The notes under the pieces: generated by a model | The model's database searches: none | What the model was told of the DNA's origin: nothing | What the model saw: the letters and a program-made list of their open reading frames with translations, nothing else | NCBI RefSeq assembly: GCF_022234545.1 | Contig: NZ_JAIEUI010000019.1 | Coordinates: forward strand, 84,947-148,946 | DNA length: 64,000 nucleotides | Direction of reading: 5' to 3' | Source: Paenibacillus piscarius | Lineage (GTDB): Bacteria; Bacillota; Bacilli; Paenibacillales; Paenibacillaceae | Program-made: the position numbers and the translations under genes | Shown: positions 16,612 to 25,714 of the stretch, piece after piece | How positions within the stretch are numbered: position 1 is the stretch's first letter | How the letters are laid out: every line of letters begins with the position of its first letter

Positions 16612-18099
16612 ATGAAATTAAAAGAACTTTCTTCCTGTCTGGCCGCTGCCCGTCTATACGGGGAGGGTGAGATTGAAATTGCGGATCTGCAGGTGGACTC
16701 CCGGAAGGTGAAGCCGGGCGATCTGTTCATCTGTCTGCCGGGATTCACGGTGGACGGCCATGATTATGCGCCTCAGGCTGCGGCAAGCGGTGCCGTTGCC
16801 CTTGTCTGCGAGCGGAAGCTGGATATCGACCTGCCGCAGCTCGTAGTCGATGACTGTCGGTATGCCATGTCGGTTCTGTCTAACGCCTTCTTCGGTTCGC
16901 CCAGCAGCCGGATGAAGATGATCGGCATCACCGGCACCAACGGCAAAACAACGACCTCTTACCTGATTGAACGGATTATGCTGGATCACGGAGTGAAGAC
17001 CGGACTGATCGGCACGATCCAGATGCGCTATGACGGGCAAAGCTACGGAATGTCCGGAACGACCCAGGAATCACTTGAGCTTCAGCGCACCTTGCAGCAA
17101 ATGGCGCTGAAGGGGGTCCAGTGCTGTGTGATGGAGGTCTCCTCCCATGCGCTCCAGCAGGGTCGGGTGAAAGGGACGGACTACCGTACAGCGGTATTTA
17201 CGAACCTGACCCAGGATCATCTGGATTATCACCATACGATGGAGGAATACCGCGCCGCCAAAGGTCTGTTCTTCTCCCGTCTCGGCAACGTGATCTCTCC
17301 GTGGAAGGAAGAACGCAAATACGCCGTGCTGAATGCGGATGATGAAGCGTGCAGTTATTTTGCCGCCCAGACTGCGGCGGAGGTCATTACTTACGGGATC
17401 GACAACCCGGCGAATGTCCGTGCGTCACAAATATCGGTTACCGCCAAAGGAACCTTTTTCCATGTGGAGACGTTTAAAGGGGCAGCCGATATTTCGCTGC
17501 GGATGGTCGGCAAGTTCAACGTCTATAATGCGCTCGCTGCCATTACGGCTGCGCTGCTGGAGGATGTGCCGCTTGAAGAAATCAAGGCCAGCCTTGAGGC
17601 GGTTGCCGGCGTGGACGGACGGGTGGAAGCTGTAGATGAAGGACAGGATTTCGCAGTGATTGTGGACTATGCACATACACCGGATGGTCTGGAGAATGTG
17701 CTGAAGGCAGTCACTGAGTTCGCAACCGGCAAGGTGATCACCGTCTTCGGCTGCGGCGGGGACCGGGATAAGACCAAGCGTCCGCTGATGGGCAAGATCG
17801 CCGCCAAGTATAGCGATAAGGTGATGGTTACCTCCGACAATCCCCGGACCGAGGACCCGCTGCAGATTCTGCAGGATATTGAGGCCGGACTGCATGAGGA
17901 CGGGGTTCCACAGGAGCGGTATGAGATGATTGCCGACCGGCGCGAAGCCATTACAAAAGCTATTGAAATGGCAAGCCCCGGCGATGTAGTATTGATTGCG
18001 GGGAAAGGTCATGAGACCTATCAGCTGATCAAGGGAGTCGTGCATGATTTCGACGACCGCATCGTTGCCAAAGAAGTGATAAGGGGCCGAAGCTATTGA
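16612..18099 (+). CDS. murE: UDP-MurNAc-tripeptide ligase MurE (meso-DAP adding)
   Basis: A 495-residue Mur ligase that adds the third stem amino acid. ATP site GTNGKTTT (108-115), carbamylated-Lys region and the substrate-selecting motif DNPRTEDP (about 407-414). DNPR is the form found in meso-diaminopimelate ligases, so the cell wall is DAP type, which agrees with dapL near the end of the window. murF overlaps its last codons. Confidence 0.95.
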   Translation: MKLKELSSCLAAARLYGEGEIEIADLQVDSRKVKPGDLFICLPGFTVDGHDYAPQAAASGAVALVCERKLDIDLPQLVVDDCRYAMSVLSNAFFGSPSSRMKMIGITGTNGKTTTSYLIERIMLDHGVKTGLIGTIQMRYDGQSYGMSGTTQESLELQRTLQQMALKGVQCCVMEVSSHALQQGRVKGTDYRTAVFTNLTQDHLDYHHTMEEYRAAKGLFFSRLGNVISPWKEERKYAVLNADDEACSYFAAQTAAEVITYGIDNPANVRASQISVTAKGTFFHVETFKGAADISLRMVGKFNVYNALAAITAALLEDVPLEEIKASLEAVAGVDGRVEAVDEGQDFAVIVDYAHTPDGLENVLKAVTEFATGKVITVFGCGGDRDKTKRPLMGKIAAKYSDKVMVTSDNPRTEDPLQILQDIEAGLHEDGVPQERYEMIADRREAITKAIEMASPGDVVLIAGKGHETYQLIKGVVHDFDDRIVAKEVIRGRSY

Positions 18100-19508
18100 T
18101 TACAAAAGCGCTAGAAACTATCGCGGTAATGTGCGGGGGAGAATTGTCCTCTGCACAGGATAAGAATATAGAGATTACGGGGGTCGTTACCGATTCGCGC
18201 AGCATTTCGCCTGCCTGCCTGTTCGTACCGCTGGTAGGGGAACGCTTCGACGGCCACGCCTATGCCGCAGCTTCCTTGGCTGCCGGAGCCGCTGCCACCC
18301 TCTGGCAGCGGGACAAAGGTCCGGCTCCTTCCGGGAGCGGAGTGATTCTGGTCGAGGACACGTTAGCGGCTCTGCAGCAGCTGTCGTCCGCCTATCTGGC
18401 CGAGATTGCCCCCCGGGTGGTGGCAGTAACAGGCAGCAACGGCAAGACGACGACCAAGGATATCATCACAGCGCTGCTGGAGACCCAGTTCAAGGTGCAC
18501 AAAACGCAGGGGAATTTCAATAATCACATCGGCCTGCCGCTGACGGTTCTCTCCATGGACCATGATGTTGAAATCGCGGTGCTGGAGATGGGCATGAGCT
18601 CGCGAGGGGAGATTGCCTTGCTGTCCCGGCTGGCCGCTCCTGATGTGGCCGTGATTACCAATGTGGGGGAATCCCATCTGCTCCAGCTTGGCTCGCGCAA
18701 GGAGATCGCTAGGGCGAAGCTGGAGATTGTGGAGGGACTTCAGCCGGGCGGGCTGCTGATCTATAACGGGGATGAGCCGCTGCTCGCCGAGGTGCTGGCG
18801 GAGCCTGGCTTCCGTGTGCCTGAAGGTCTGAGAACCTTCCGCTTCGGGCAGTCTGAGGATAACGGTGATTATCCGACCGGCGTGATGGCACATGGCGGGG
18901 GCATGACCTTCACCTCGCATCTTCATGCGGAGCCTGCACTCACACTGCCGCTGCCCGGGCAGCATAATGTGATCAACGCGCTCGCTGCGCTTGCCGTCGC
19001 CCGGCATTACGGGGTGAGCGCGGAGAATATGGCGGAAGGCTTAAGCGGCCTTAAGCTGACAGGCATGAGAATTGAACTGATCGAGGCGGCCAGCGGTATG
19101 GTCATGCTGAATGATGCCTATAATGCCAGTCCGACCTCTATGCGGGCCGCTATCGATGTACTGCAGTCCATGAAATGCAGCGGCCGCCGGATCGCGGTGC
19201 TGGGGGACATGCTGGAACTTGGGCCGGATGAGGTGCTGTTCCACCGGCAGATCGGCCAGTATCTCGATCCTGCGCTGACGGGTGAGGTCTATACCTACGG
19301 GGCGCTTGCTGCCCATATTGCCGAAGCTGCGGCTGAGCGGTTCGGGGACGGTCGTGTGTTTGCTTTTAACGATAAGGAAGCCTTAATCAATGCCTTGACT
19401 GCGAAATGCACCATGAAGGATATTGTGCTGTTCAAGGCGTCCAGGGGCATGCGGCTGGAGGAAGTGCTTCACCGCCTGATGGATTATGCTGTAGACGATT
19501 CAAACTAA
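18096..19508 (+). CDS. murF: UDP-MurNAc-tripeptide-D-Ala-D-Ala ligase MurF
   Basis: A 470-residue ligase that adds D-Ala-D-Ala to the tripeptide, completing the cytoplasmic stem. P-loop GSNGKTTTKD near residue 112, GNFNNHIGLP (the dipeptide-binding region), EMGMSSRGEIA and the C-terminal DAYNASPTSMRAAID. The start is TTG 18096, whose last two bases are shared with the murE stop TGA, behind AAGGGG. Such overlap implies coupled translation. Confidence 0.95.
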   Translation: MITKALETIAVMCGGELSSAQDKNIEITGVVTDSRSISPACLFVPLVGERFDGHAYAAASLAAGAAATLWQRDKGPAPSGSGVILVEDTLAALQQLSSAYLAEIAPRVVAVTGSNGKTTTKDIITALLETQFKVHKTQGNFNNHIGLPLTVLSMDHDVEIAVLEMGMSSRGEIALLSRLAAPDVAVITNVGESHLLQLGSRKEIARAKLEIVEGLQPGGLLIYNGDEPLLAEVLAEPGFRVPEGLRTFRFGQSEDNGDYPTGVMAHGGGMTFTSHLHAEPALTLPLPGQHNVINALAALAVARHYGVSAENMAEGLSGLKLTGMRIELIEAASGMVMLNDAYNASPTSMRAAIDVLQSMKCSGRRIAVLGDMLELGPDEVLFHRQIGQYLDPALTGEVYTYGALAAHIAEAAAERFGDGRVFAFNDKEALINALTAKCTMKDIVLFKASRGMRLEEVLHRLMDYAVDDSN

Positions 19509-19524
19509 TGGAGGGGGTGTACCC

Positions 19525-20490
19525 ATGGATTATCAATTACTTCTGCTGACGATTGCTGTGTCCTTTATCCTTGCGGTCATTGCCGCTCCGCTGATTATAC
19601 CGCTGCTGCGCCGGCTTAAGCTCGGACAGCAGGTTCGTGATGACGGACCCCAGACCCACCTGAAGAAGGCGGGAACCCCTACGATGGGCGGGGTCATCAT
19701 CATGGTGGCATTCACGCTGTCTTTTCTGAAATTCTCGGTCATCAATCCGGACTTCTATGTGCTGCTTGCGGCCACGCTGGGGTACGGGCTGATCGGCTTC
19801 CTCGATGATTATATCAAAATTGTCTTCAAACGCTCGCTCGGTCTGACCGCACGCCAAAAGCTGCTGGGCCAGCTGCTGGTCGGAATTCTGCTCAGCGTGC
19901 TGCTGATATCGGCAGGCCATAACACAGGCATCAGCGTTCCGGGAACATCCGTCAGCTTCGACTGGGGTCCCTGGTTCTATTATCCGTTCATTGTTCTGAT
20001 GATGATGGCGGTCACCAATGCCGTGAATTTCACGGACGGAGTCGACGGATTGCTGTCTGGGGTAAGCGCGATTGCACTGGCCGCGTTTGCGGTGGTTGCG
20101 ATGCAGGCAACTTCCATTGCCGCCGGTGTCTGCGCTGCTGCAATGATCGGCGCGGTGCTGGGCTTCCTTGTATTCAACGCCCATCCGGCCAAGGTGTTTA
20201 TGGGTGACTTCGGCTCCTTCGGGATCGGCGGCGCAATTGGCGCTATTGCTATTGTGACCAAGACCGAGCTGCTGTTTGTAGTGATCGGCGGGGTATTCGT
20301 TGTTGAAATGCTGTCGGTCATCCTTCAGGTCGCTTCCTTCAAAACACGCGGCAAGCGGATCTTCCGCATGAGCCCGATCCATCATCACTTTGAGCTGGGC
20401 GGCTGGTCGGAGTGGCGCGTGGTGGTCTCCTTCTGGGCGGTAGGCCTGGTGCTGGCCGCTGCTGGACTATATCTCATCAAGGGGTTGTAA
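19525..20490 (+). CDS. mraY: Phospho-MurNAc-pentapeptide transferase MraY
   Basis: A 321-residue integral membrane enzyme with about ten helices that makes lipid I from UDP-MurNAc-pentapeptide and undecaprenyl phosphate. Characteristic motifs are KKAGTPTMGGV (about 47-57), FLDDYIKI with the paired Asp, NFTDGVDGL, FMGDFGSF and the HHH motif seen as SPIHHHFELGG near the C terminus. GGAGGGGGTG precedes the ATG. Confidence 0.96.
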   Translation: MDYQLLLLTIAVSFILAVIAAPLIIPLLRRLKLGQQVRDDGPQTHLKKAGTPTMGGVIIMVAFTLSFLKFSVINPDFYVLLAATLGYGLIGFLDDYIKIVFKRSLGLTARQKLLGQLLVGILLSVLLISAGHNTGISVPGTSVSFDWGPWFYYPFIVLMMMAVTNAVNFTDGVDGLLSGVSAIALAAFAVVAMQATSIAAGVCAAAMIGAVLGFLVFNAHPAKVFMGDFGSFGIGGAIGAIAIVTKTELLFVVIGGVFVVEMLSVILQVASFKTRGKRIFRMSPIHHHFELGGWSEWRVVVSFWAVGLVLAAAGLYLIKGL

Positions 20491-20493
20491 CGA

Positions 20494-21915
20494 ATGAAAC
20501 ATCCTGATCTGTACCGTGATCAAGAAGTGGTCGTCCTGGGGCTCGCCAAAAGCGGCGTCCAGGTGGCCAAGGTGCTGCATGAACGCGGTGCTGTTGTGAC
20601 GGTCAATGATAGAAAAGAAAGAGATGAGAGTCCCGAAGCTTCCGAATTGGAATCTTTGGGAATTTCTGTTATATGCGGCGGACACCCGGAGAGCCTGATC
20701 CATGAAGGTGTACAGCTTCTGGTCAAAAACCCCGGCATCCCCTATAGTGCTCCGCCGGTGCAGCAGGCGCTGGAGCAGGGCATTGAAGTGGTTACCGAGG
20801 TGGAGGTGGCCTACCATCTCTGTGCGGCCCCGATGATCGGCATCACCGGCTCCAACGGCAAGACCACTACAACGACCTGGGTGGGCCATATGCTGGAGGC
20901 AGCCGGGATGCGCCCGATTGTGGCCGGTAATATTGGAACACCGCTCTCCGAGGCCGCACAGGAGGCTGACGCAGACAACTGGATGGTGGTCGAGCTGAGC
21001 AGCTTCCAGCTGAAGGGCACGGTGGATTTCCGGCCCAAGATCGCCGCCTTGCTGAATGTTGCGGAGACCCATCTTGACTATCATGGGGGCATGGAGGACT
21101 ATGTAGCCTCCAAATCCAAGCTGTTCGCCAATCAGGGACCGGAGGATACCGCTGTGCTGAACTGGGATGATCCGGTCTGCCGCGAGCTGGTTCCTTATGT
21201 CAAGGCCGGGATTCTGCCCTTCTCGATGACCGAGGAGCTCGTTCAGGGCATCTTCGTCCGGCCTTCCTTCGTTCCAGGGACCGAGGATGAACAGAAGCGG
21301 GTAATTATCTACCGGGATTACACGGAGACAGAGACCGAGATTGCCGCTGTGGATTCCATCGGTCTGCCCGGCCGCTTCAACGTGGGCAATGCGCTGGCGG
21401 CCTGCGGCATTGCCATAGCTGCAGGTGCGAACCCGGCGGTGTTAGGCGGGGTGCTCGCGTCCTTCCGGGGCGTGGAGCACCGGCTGGAATATGTAGCAGA
21501 CAAGGCGGGAGCCGCCTACTATAACAACTCCAAAGCTACCAATTCCAAAGCTACGTCGATGGCGCTGGGCTCCTTCCGTCAGCCGGTCATTCTCATTGCC
21601 GGCGGCCTGGACCGCGGCTCCGATTATATGGAGCTGGTGCCTGTCCTCGGCGGGAACGTCAAGGCGCTGGTGGCGCTTGGCCAGACCCGGGACAAGCTGG
21701 CCGCTGTGGCGGGCCTTGCAGGAGTAAAGACGGTGATCTCCGTCGATAATGGGGATAGCGCCGCCGCCGTGCTGCAGGAGGCCGTGCGGGAGGCAGCGGC
21801 CCTGGCGGAAGCGGGGGACGTGGTTCTTCTGTCGCCTGCCTGTGCGAGCTGGGATATGTTTACCTCCTATGAGGAGCGCGGGCGTATTTTTAAAGAGGCG
21901 GTGCATAACCTTTAA
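20494..21915 (+). CDS. murD: UDP-MurNAc-L-Ala-D-Glu ligase MurD
   Basis: A 473-residue ligase adding D-glutamate. N-terminal UDP-binding Rossmann part (VVVLGLAKSGVQVAK), P-loop GITGSNGKTTTT (about 117-128), NVAETHLDYHGGMEDY and the C-terminal YYNNSKATNSKA, GGLDRGSDY and LLSPACASWDMF. The segment NSKATNSKATS contains a 12-bp direct duplication in DNA. It follows mraY by 3 bases. Confidence 0.95.
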   Translation: MKHPDLYRDQEVVVLGLAKSGVQVAKVLHERGAVVTVNDRKERDESPEASELESLGISVICGGHPESLIHEGVQLLVKNPGIPYSAPPVQQALEQGIEVVTEVEVAYHLCAAPMIGITGSNGKTTTTTWVGHMLEAAGMRPIVAGNIGTPLSEAAQEADADNWMVVELSSFQLKGTVDFRPKIAALLNVAETHLDYHGGMEDYVASKSKLFANQGPEDTAVLNWDDPVCRELVPYVKAGILPFSMTEELVQGIFVRPSFVPGTEDEQKRVIIYRDYTETETEIAAVDSIGLPGRFNVGNALAACGIAIAAGANPAVLGGVLASFRGVEHRLEYVADKAGAAYYNNSKATNSKATSMALGSFRQPVILIAGGLDRGSDYMELVPVLGGNVKALVALGQTRDKLAAVAGLAGVKTVISVDNGDSAAAVLQEAVREAAALAEAGDVVLLSPACASWDMFTSYEERGRIFKEAVHNL

Positions 21916-21940
21916 GTAGGGGGGTGGATAAGCCCCTACT
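21915..21940 (+). other. Short inverted repeat between murD and spoVE
   Basis: AGTAGGGG (21915-21922) and CCCCTACT (21933-21940) can form an 8-bp stem with a 10-base loop right after the murD stop. No T run follows, so it is more likely an mRNA stability or coupling element than a terminator. Confidence 0.4.
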
Positions 21941-21964
21941 ACGGATGCAAGAGGTGTGCTCCTG

Positions 21965-23062
21965 ATGAACAAATCCCGTCACGCGCCCGACATCTGGCTG
22001 CTGCTTGCTATACTGGCTTTACTGGCTATCGGTATGGTAATGGTATACAGTGCCGGGTCTGTTCTGGGCTTCCGCAATTATGGTGATTCGTTTTATTTTG
22101 TCAAAAGGCAGCTGCTGTTCGCAGGTCTCGGCCTCATCGCGATGTTCATTACGGCCAATACCGATTATCTGGTGCTGAAGCGGTTCGCCAAGCCGGTGCT
22201 GATCGCTTGCTTCATCCTGCTGGTGCTGGTGCTGATTCCCGGCATCGGCGTGGTGCGCGGCGGTGCGCGCAGCTGGCTGGGGATCAGTTCCTTCGGTATC
22301 CAGCCCTCCGAGTTCATGAAGATGGGGATGATTCTCTTCCTGGCGAAATGGCTCGGGACCGAGGAGTATGATATCTCCGGCTTCTTCCGCGGGCTGCTGC
22401 CGCCGCTTGCGCTGATCGGCTCGGCCTTCGCGCTGATTATGCTTCAGCCTGACCTGGGTACAGGTACGGTCATGTTCGGCGCGGCGATGATGATGGTCTT
22501 CACGGCGGGCGCACAGATGAAGCATCTGCTCTCTCTCGGCGCAATGGGGGTGGCCGGCTTCGCCGGACTCATTGCCGCTGCGCCTTACCGTCTGCAGCGG
22601 ATTACAGCCTTCCTTGATCCCTGGTCCGATCCGCTGGGCGCCGGTTACCAGATTATTCAATCGCTCTACGCGATTGGTCCCGGCGGTCTTGGCGGATTGG
22701 GACTGGGAATGAGCCGGCAGAAGTACAGCTATGTGCCGGAGCCGCAGACTGATTTTATTTTCTCAATATTAGCCGAGGAGCTTGGGTTTATCGGGGGGCT
22801 GGCTGTGCTGCTGCTGTTCCTTGTGCTGATCTGGCGCGGGATGAAGGTAGCCATGAGCCTGCCGGACCGGTTCGGCAGCTATCTCGCCGTAGGCATCGTC
22901 TGTATGGTGGCGGTTCAGGTGGTCATCAACATAGGTGTAGTAATCGGCCTCATGCCGGTAACCGGCATTACCCTGCCGCTGATTAGCTACGGCGGGTCAT
23001 CGCTGACCCTTATGCTCACAGCCCTTGGCATTCTGCTTAATCTATCCCGTTATGCGAGGTGA
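21965..23062 (+). CDS. spoVE: SEDS peptidoglycan glycosyltransferase SpoVE/FtsW
   Basis: A 365-residue SEDS protein with about ten transmembrane helices. It polymerises lipid II together with a class B PBP. Motifs include VYSAGS, GGARSWLGI, QPSEFMKMG, LQPDLGT (catalytic Asp region), GLGMSRQKYSYVPEPQTDFIF and the C-terminal PLISYGGSS. Position between murD and murG and closeness to SpoVE argue for the sporulation enzyme, partner of SpoVD; a vegetative FtsW may lie elsewhere. ATG 21965 is preferred over GTG 21956, which lies inside the Shine-Dalgarno. Confidence 0.88.
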   Translation: MNKSRHAPDIWLLLAILALLAIGMVMVYSAGSVLGFRNYGDSFYFVKRQLLFAGLGLIAMFITANTDYLVLKRFAKPVLIACFILLVLVLIPGIGVVRGGARSWLGISSFGIQPSEFMKMGMILFLAKWLGTEEYDISGFFRGLLPPLALIGSAFALIMLQPDLGTGTVMFGAAMMMVFTAGAQMKHLLSLGAMGVAGFAGLIAAAPYRLQRITAFLDPWSDPLGAGYQIIQSLYAIGPGGLGGLGLGMSRQKYSYVPEPQTDFIFSILAEELGFIGGLAVLLLFLVLIWRGMKVAMSLPDRFGSYLAVGIVCMVAVQVVINIGVVIGLMPVTGITLPLISYGGSSLTLMLTALGILLNLSRYAR

Positions 23063-23067
23063 AAGAC

Positions 23068-24183
23068 ATGCGTGTAGTACTTAGCGGCGGCGGCACGGGA
23101 GGACATATCTATCCTGCTGTAGCCGTGGCCAGACAACTGGAATCCGAAGATGCGGATTCAGTCTTCTTGTATATCGGCGGCAAGCGCGGTCTGGAGAGCA
23201 AGCTGGTTCCCCAGGAGAATCTGCCGTTTCAGGCGATTGATATTACAGGCTTCCGCCGCAAGCTGTCCATTGATAATGTGAAGACGGTCATGCGTTTTCT
23301 GAAGGGGGTCAAGACCTCCAAAGCGCTGCTGCGCGAATTCAAGCCCGACGTTGTGGTCGGCACCGGCGGGTATGTATGCGGACCTGTGGTGTACGCGGCC
23401 TCCAAGCTGGGGATCCCGACCCTGATTCACGAACAGAATGCGATTCCCGGACTGACCAACCGGTTCCTTAGCCGCTATGCCGATACGGTTGCGGTGAGCT
23501 TTGAAGGTACAGAACCCGCTTTTCCCGGCGCAGGCAATGTAATCTATACGGGCAATCCCCGGGCCACCTCAGTCATGAAGGCCAACCCGCAGAGAGGCTT
23601 CGCTTCCCTCGGTATTCCCGAAGACAGCACAGTGGTGCTTGTAGTAGGGGGGAGCGGGGGCGCCAAGGCAATTAACCGTGCGATGATTGAAATGGCACCA
23701 CTTGTGGGTAAGGGTAATGGTGTGCATTATGTCTATGTTACCGGAGAGTCTTATTTCGAGGAGACACGCAAGGCAGTCCGCGAGACGCTGGGGGGCTTGC
23801 CGAACTGGCTGCATGTTCTCCCATATGTTCATAACATGCCGGAGGTGCTGGCCTGCACTTCGCTGATCGTCAACCGGGCTGGCGCCTCTTTTCTGGCTGA
23901 GATTACCGCACTTGGCATACCCTCTGTACTCATTCCGTCGCCCAATGTAACCAATAATCATCAGGAAGCGAATGCCCGGGCGCTGGAGCGCGAAGGGGCG
24001 GCTGTGGTGCTGCTGGAGCAGGATCTGAGCGGCGGGGCGCTGTTCACAGCGGTCCAGAGCATCATCGGGGCGGACGTGGTCCGCAGCCGCATGTCAGAAG
24101 CTTCCAGACGCCTCGGCAAAAGGGATTCCGCTGCGCTGGTCGTAGGCGAGCTCCGCAGACTGGCTGCAGGCCGCAAGCGCTAG
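23068..24183 (+). CDS. murG: Lipid II synthase MurG (GlcNAc transferase)
   Basis: A 371-residue GT-B glycosyltransferase (GT28) that adds GlcNAc to lipid I on the cytoplasmic face. N-terminal glycine loop SGGGTGGH (6-13), HEQNAIPGLTN, the second G loop VGGSGGAKAIN, and the UDP-GlcNAc site RAGASFLAEITALGIPSVLIP. The ATG at 23068 follows GAGGTGA, which includes the spoVE stop. Confidence 0.95.
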   Translation: MRVVLSGGGTGGHIYPAVAVARQLESEDADSVFLYIGGKRGLESKLVPQENLPFQAIDITGFRRKLSIDNVKTVMRFLKGVKTSKALLREFKPDVVVGTGGYVCGPVVYAASKLGIPTLIHEQNAIPGLTNRFLSRYADTVAVSFEGTEPAFPGAGNVIYTGNPRATSVMKANPQRGFASLGIPEDSTVVLVVGGSGGAKAINRAMIEMAPLVGKGNGVHYVYVTGESYFEETRKAVRETLGGLPNWLHVLPYVHNMPEVLACTSLIVNRAGASFLAEITALGIPSVLIPSPNVTNNHQEANARALEREGAAVVLLEQDLSGGALFTAVQSIIGADVVRSRMSEASRRLGKRDSAALVVGELRRLAAGRKR

Positions 24184-24222
24184 ATTCCGGGCTTACGTTG
24201 TCACACTCACGCTCCCCCGAAC

Positions 24223-24328
24223 ATAGGATGATCCTATAATCGTGACAATCACCCAGAGCACTTCCGGTGCCGGGGGACGGGAAGCGGAGCTCCTCCCGCC
24301 CGTATCCGGGATAGGGGGCAGGAAGTGC
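24223..24328 (+). promoter_or_regulatory. Structured leader region before murA
   Basis: The 180-bp gap between murG and murA holds a palindrome ATAGGAT-G-ATCCTAT (24223-24237) overlapping a TATAAT (24235-24240), then GCACTTCC (24258-24265) matched by GGAAGTGC (24321-24328), enclosing a GC-rich stretch with GGAGCTCC. It could be a promoter with operator plus a folded 5' leader controlling murA. Only the sequence symmetry is seen. Confidence 0.4.
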
Positions 24329-24363
24329 CGTGGTGGGTGAGCGGTAATCTCGGAGGTGATACA

Positions 24364-25647
24364 TTGGACAAATTGGTGATTGAGGGTGGAAATCCCCTGT
24401 CAGGCACCATACGTATCCATGGAGCAAAAAATGCGGCGCTGCCCATTCTGGCTGCTAGCCTGCTGGCCGAAGGAGTTCACTCACTGCATAATGTGCCGAA
24501 GCTGCTCGACATCGAGACGATGCTGGATATCCTGGGACGGCTGGGCTGCAGGACAGTCCATGAAGAGGAGACGGTGACGGTGGACACCTCCGTACTCCTG
24601 ACCTCGCATGTTCCGGAGGATCTGATGCGGCAGATGAGATCCTCTATTTTTCTTATGGGGCCGCTGCTGTCCAGATTCGGAGAAGTGACCATCTATCAGC
24701 CGGGCGGCTGCGCCATCGGGGAACGCAAAATCGATCTTCATCTGCAGGGGCTGAAGCTGCTGGGGGCAGAGATTGAGGAAGCGGGCGGCATGATATGCTG
24801 CCGGGCCGCGAGACTGGCAGGCTGCGATATCCATCTGGATTATCCCAGTGTAGGCGCTACAGAGAACATCATGATGGCTGCGGCGATGGCCGAGGGGACA
24901 ACAACCATATCGGGGGCGGCCAGGGAGCCGGAAATCCAGGATCTGCAGAATTTCCTTAACGCTATGGGTGCGCAGATTATCGGCGCAGGCACGGACACGA
25001 TTACAATACAGGGTGTCCGGAAGCTCCATGCCTGCAGCTATGAGGTGATTCCTGACCGCATCGTTGCCGGGACGGTGATGATCGCAGCAGCTGCTACGCG
25101 GGGCAATGTGACGCTGACTCATACCAATGCGGGACACTTAACCTCCCTGATCCACATCCTGAGGCGTGCCGGTGTTCAAATCACAGTGTGCAATGATATA
25201 ATTAATATCAGCTGTATGGGGCGTCCCCGTGCGGTAGAGAGAATTGTAACTTCCCCGTATCCGTCATTTCCTACAGATCTGCAATCACAGGTTATGGTCC
25301 TATTGTCCCTGGCGGACGGATTCAGTGTCATCAAAGAAACCGTATTCGAAGGACGCTTCAAGCATGTGGAAGAGATGGCCCGGATGGGTGCCGATATTTC
25401 TATTGATTTGAACCGGGCGTTCATACGCGGAGTGCAGCGGCTGTACGGGGCCACGGTAGAAGCCACTGACCTGCGTGCAGGAGCGGCCCTGGTCATCGCC
25501 GGGCTTGCCGCTCACGGAACGACCATTGTGGAGCAGGCGCATCATATCGACCGCGGATATGACGGCATTGAGATTCTGTTCCAGAAGCTGGGTGCCAGCA
25601 TCAGCCGCAAAGTGCCTGTACCGGACCCGCTCGATTTGGCCAATTAA
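24364..25647 (+). CDS. murA: UDP-GlcNAc 1-carboxyvinyltransferase MurA
   Basis: A 427-residue EPSP-synthase-fold enzyme that transfers enolpyruvate to UDP-GlcNAc, the first committed step of peptidoglycan synthesis and target of fosfomycin. It starts with KLVIEGGNPLSGTIRIHGAKN and carries the catalytic loop PGGCAIGER with the active Cys, plus RVHE-like binding segments and the RAGAALVIAGLAA region. TTG 24364 lies behind GGAGGTGAT; the upstream extension to 24325 has no family similarity. Many Bacillales have two murA copies, so this may not be the only one. Here it takes the murB position of the B. subtilis cluster. Confidence 0.93.
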   Translation: MDKLVIEGGNPLSGTIRIHGAKNAALPILAASLLAEGVHSLHNVPKLLDIETMLDILGRLGCRTVHEEETVTVDTSVLLTSHVPEDLMRQMRSSIFLMGPLLSRFGEVTIYQPGGCAIGERKIDLHLQGLKLLGAEIEEAGGMICCRAARLAGCDIHLDYPSVGATENIMMAAAMAEGTTTISGAAREPEIQDLQNFLNAMGAQIIGAGTDTITIQGVRKLHACSYEVIPDRIVAGTVMIAAAATRGNVTLTHTNAGHLTSLIHILRRAGVQITVCNDIINISCMGRPRAVERIVTSPYPSFPTDLQSQVMVLLSLADGFSVIKETVFEGRFKHVEEMARMGADISIDLNRAFIRGVQRLYGATVEATDLRAGAALVIAGLAAHGTTIVEQAHHIDRGYDGIEILFQKLGASISRKVPVPDPLDLAN

Positions 25648-25651
25648 AGCT

Positions 25652-25692
25652 CCCTGTCTCCTTCGGCTCTGCCGCGAAGGAAGGAGACAGGG
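25652..25692 (+). terminator. Strong hairpin between murA and divIB
   Basis: CCCTGTCTCCTT (25652-25663) pairs perfectly over 12 bp with AAGGAGACAGGG (25681-25692). Only a mixed T/A run follows, so it may act as a partial terminator or processing site. It lies only 23 bases before the divIB start codon. Confidence 0.55.
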
Positions 25693-25714
25693 CCTTATTA
25701 TCGGAGATATGAGA

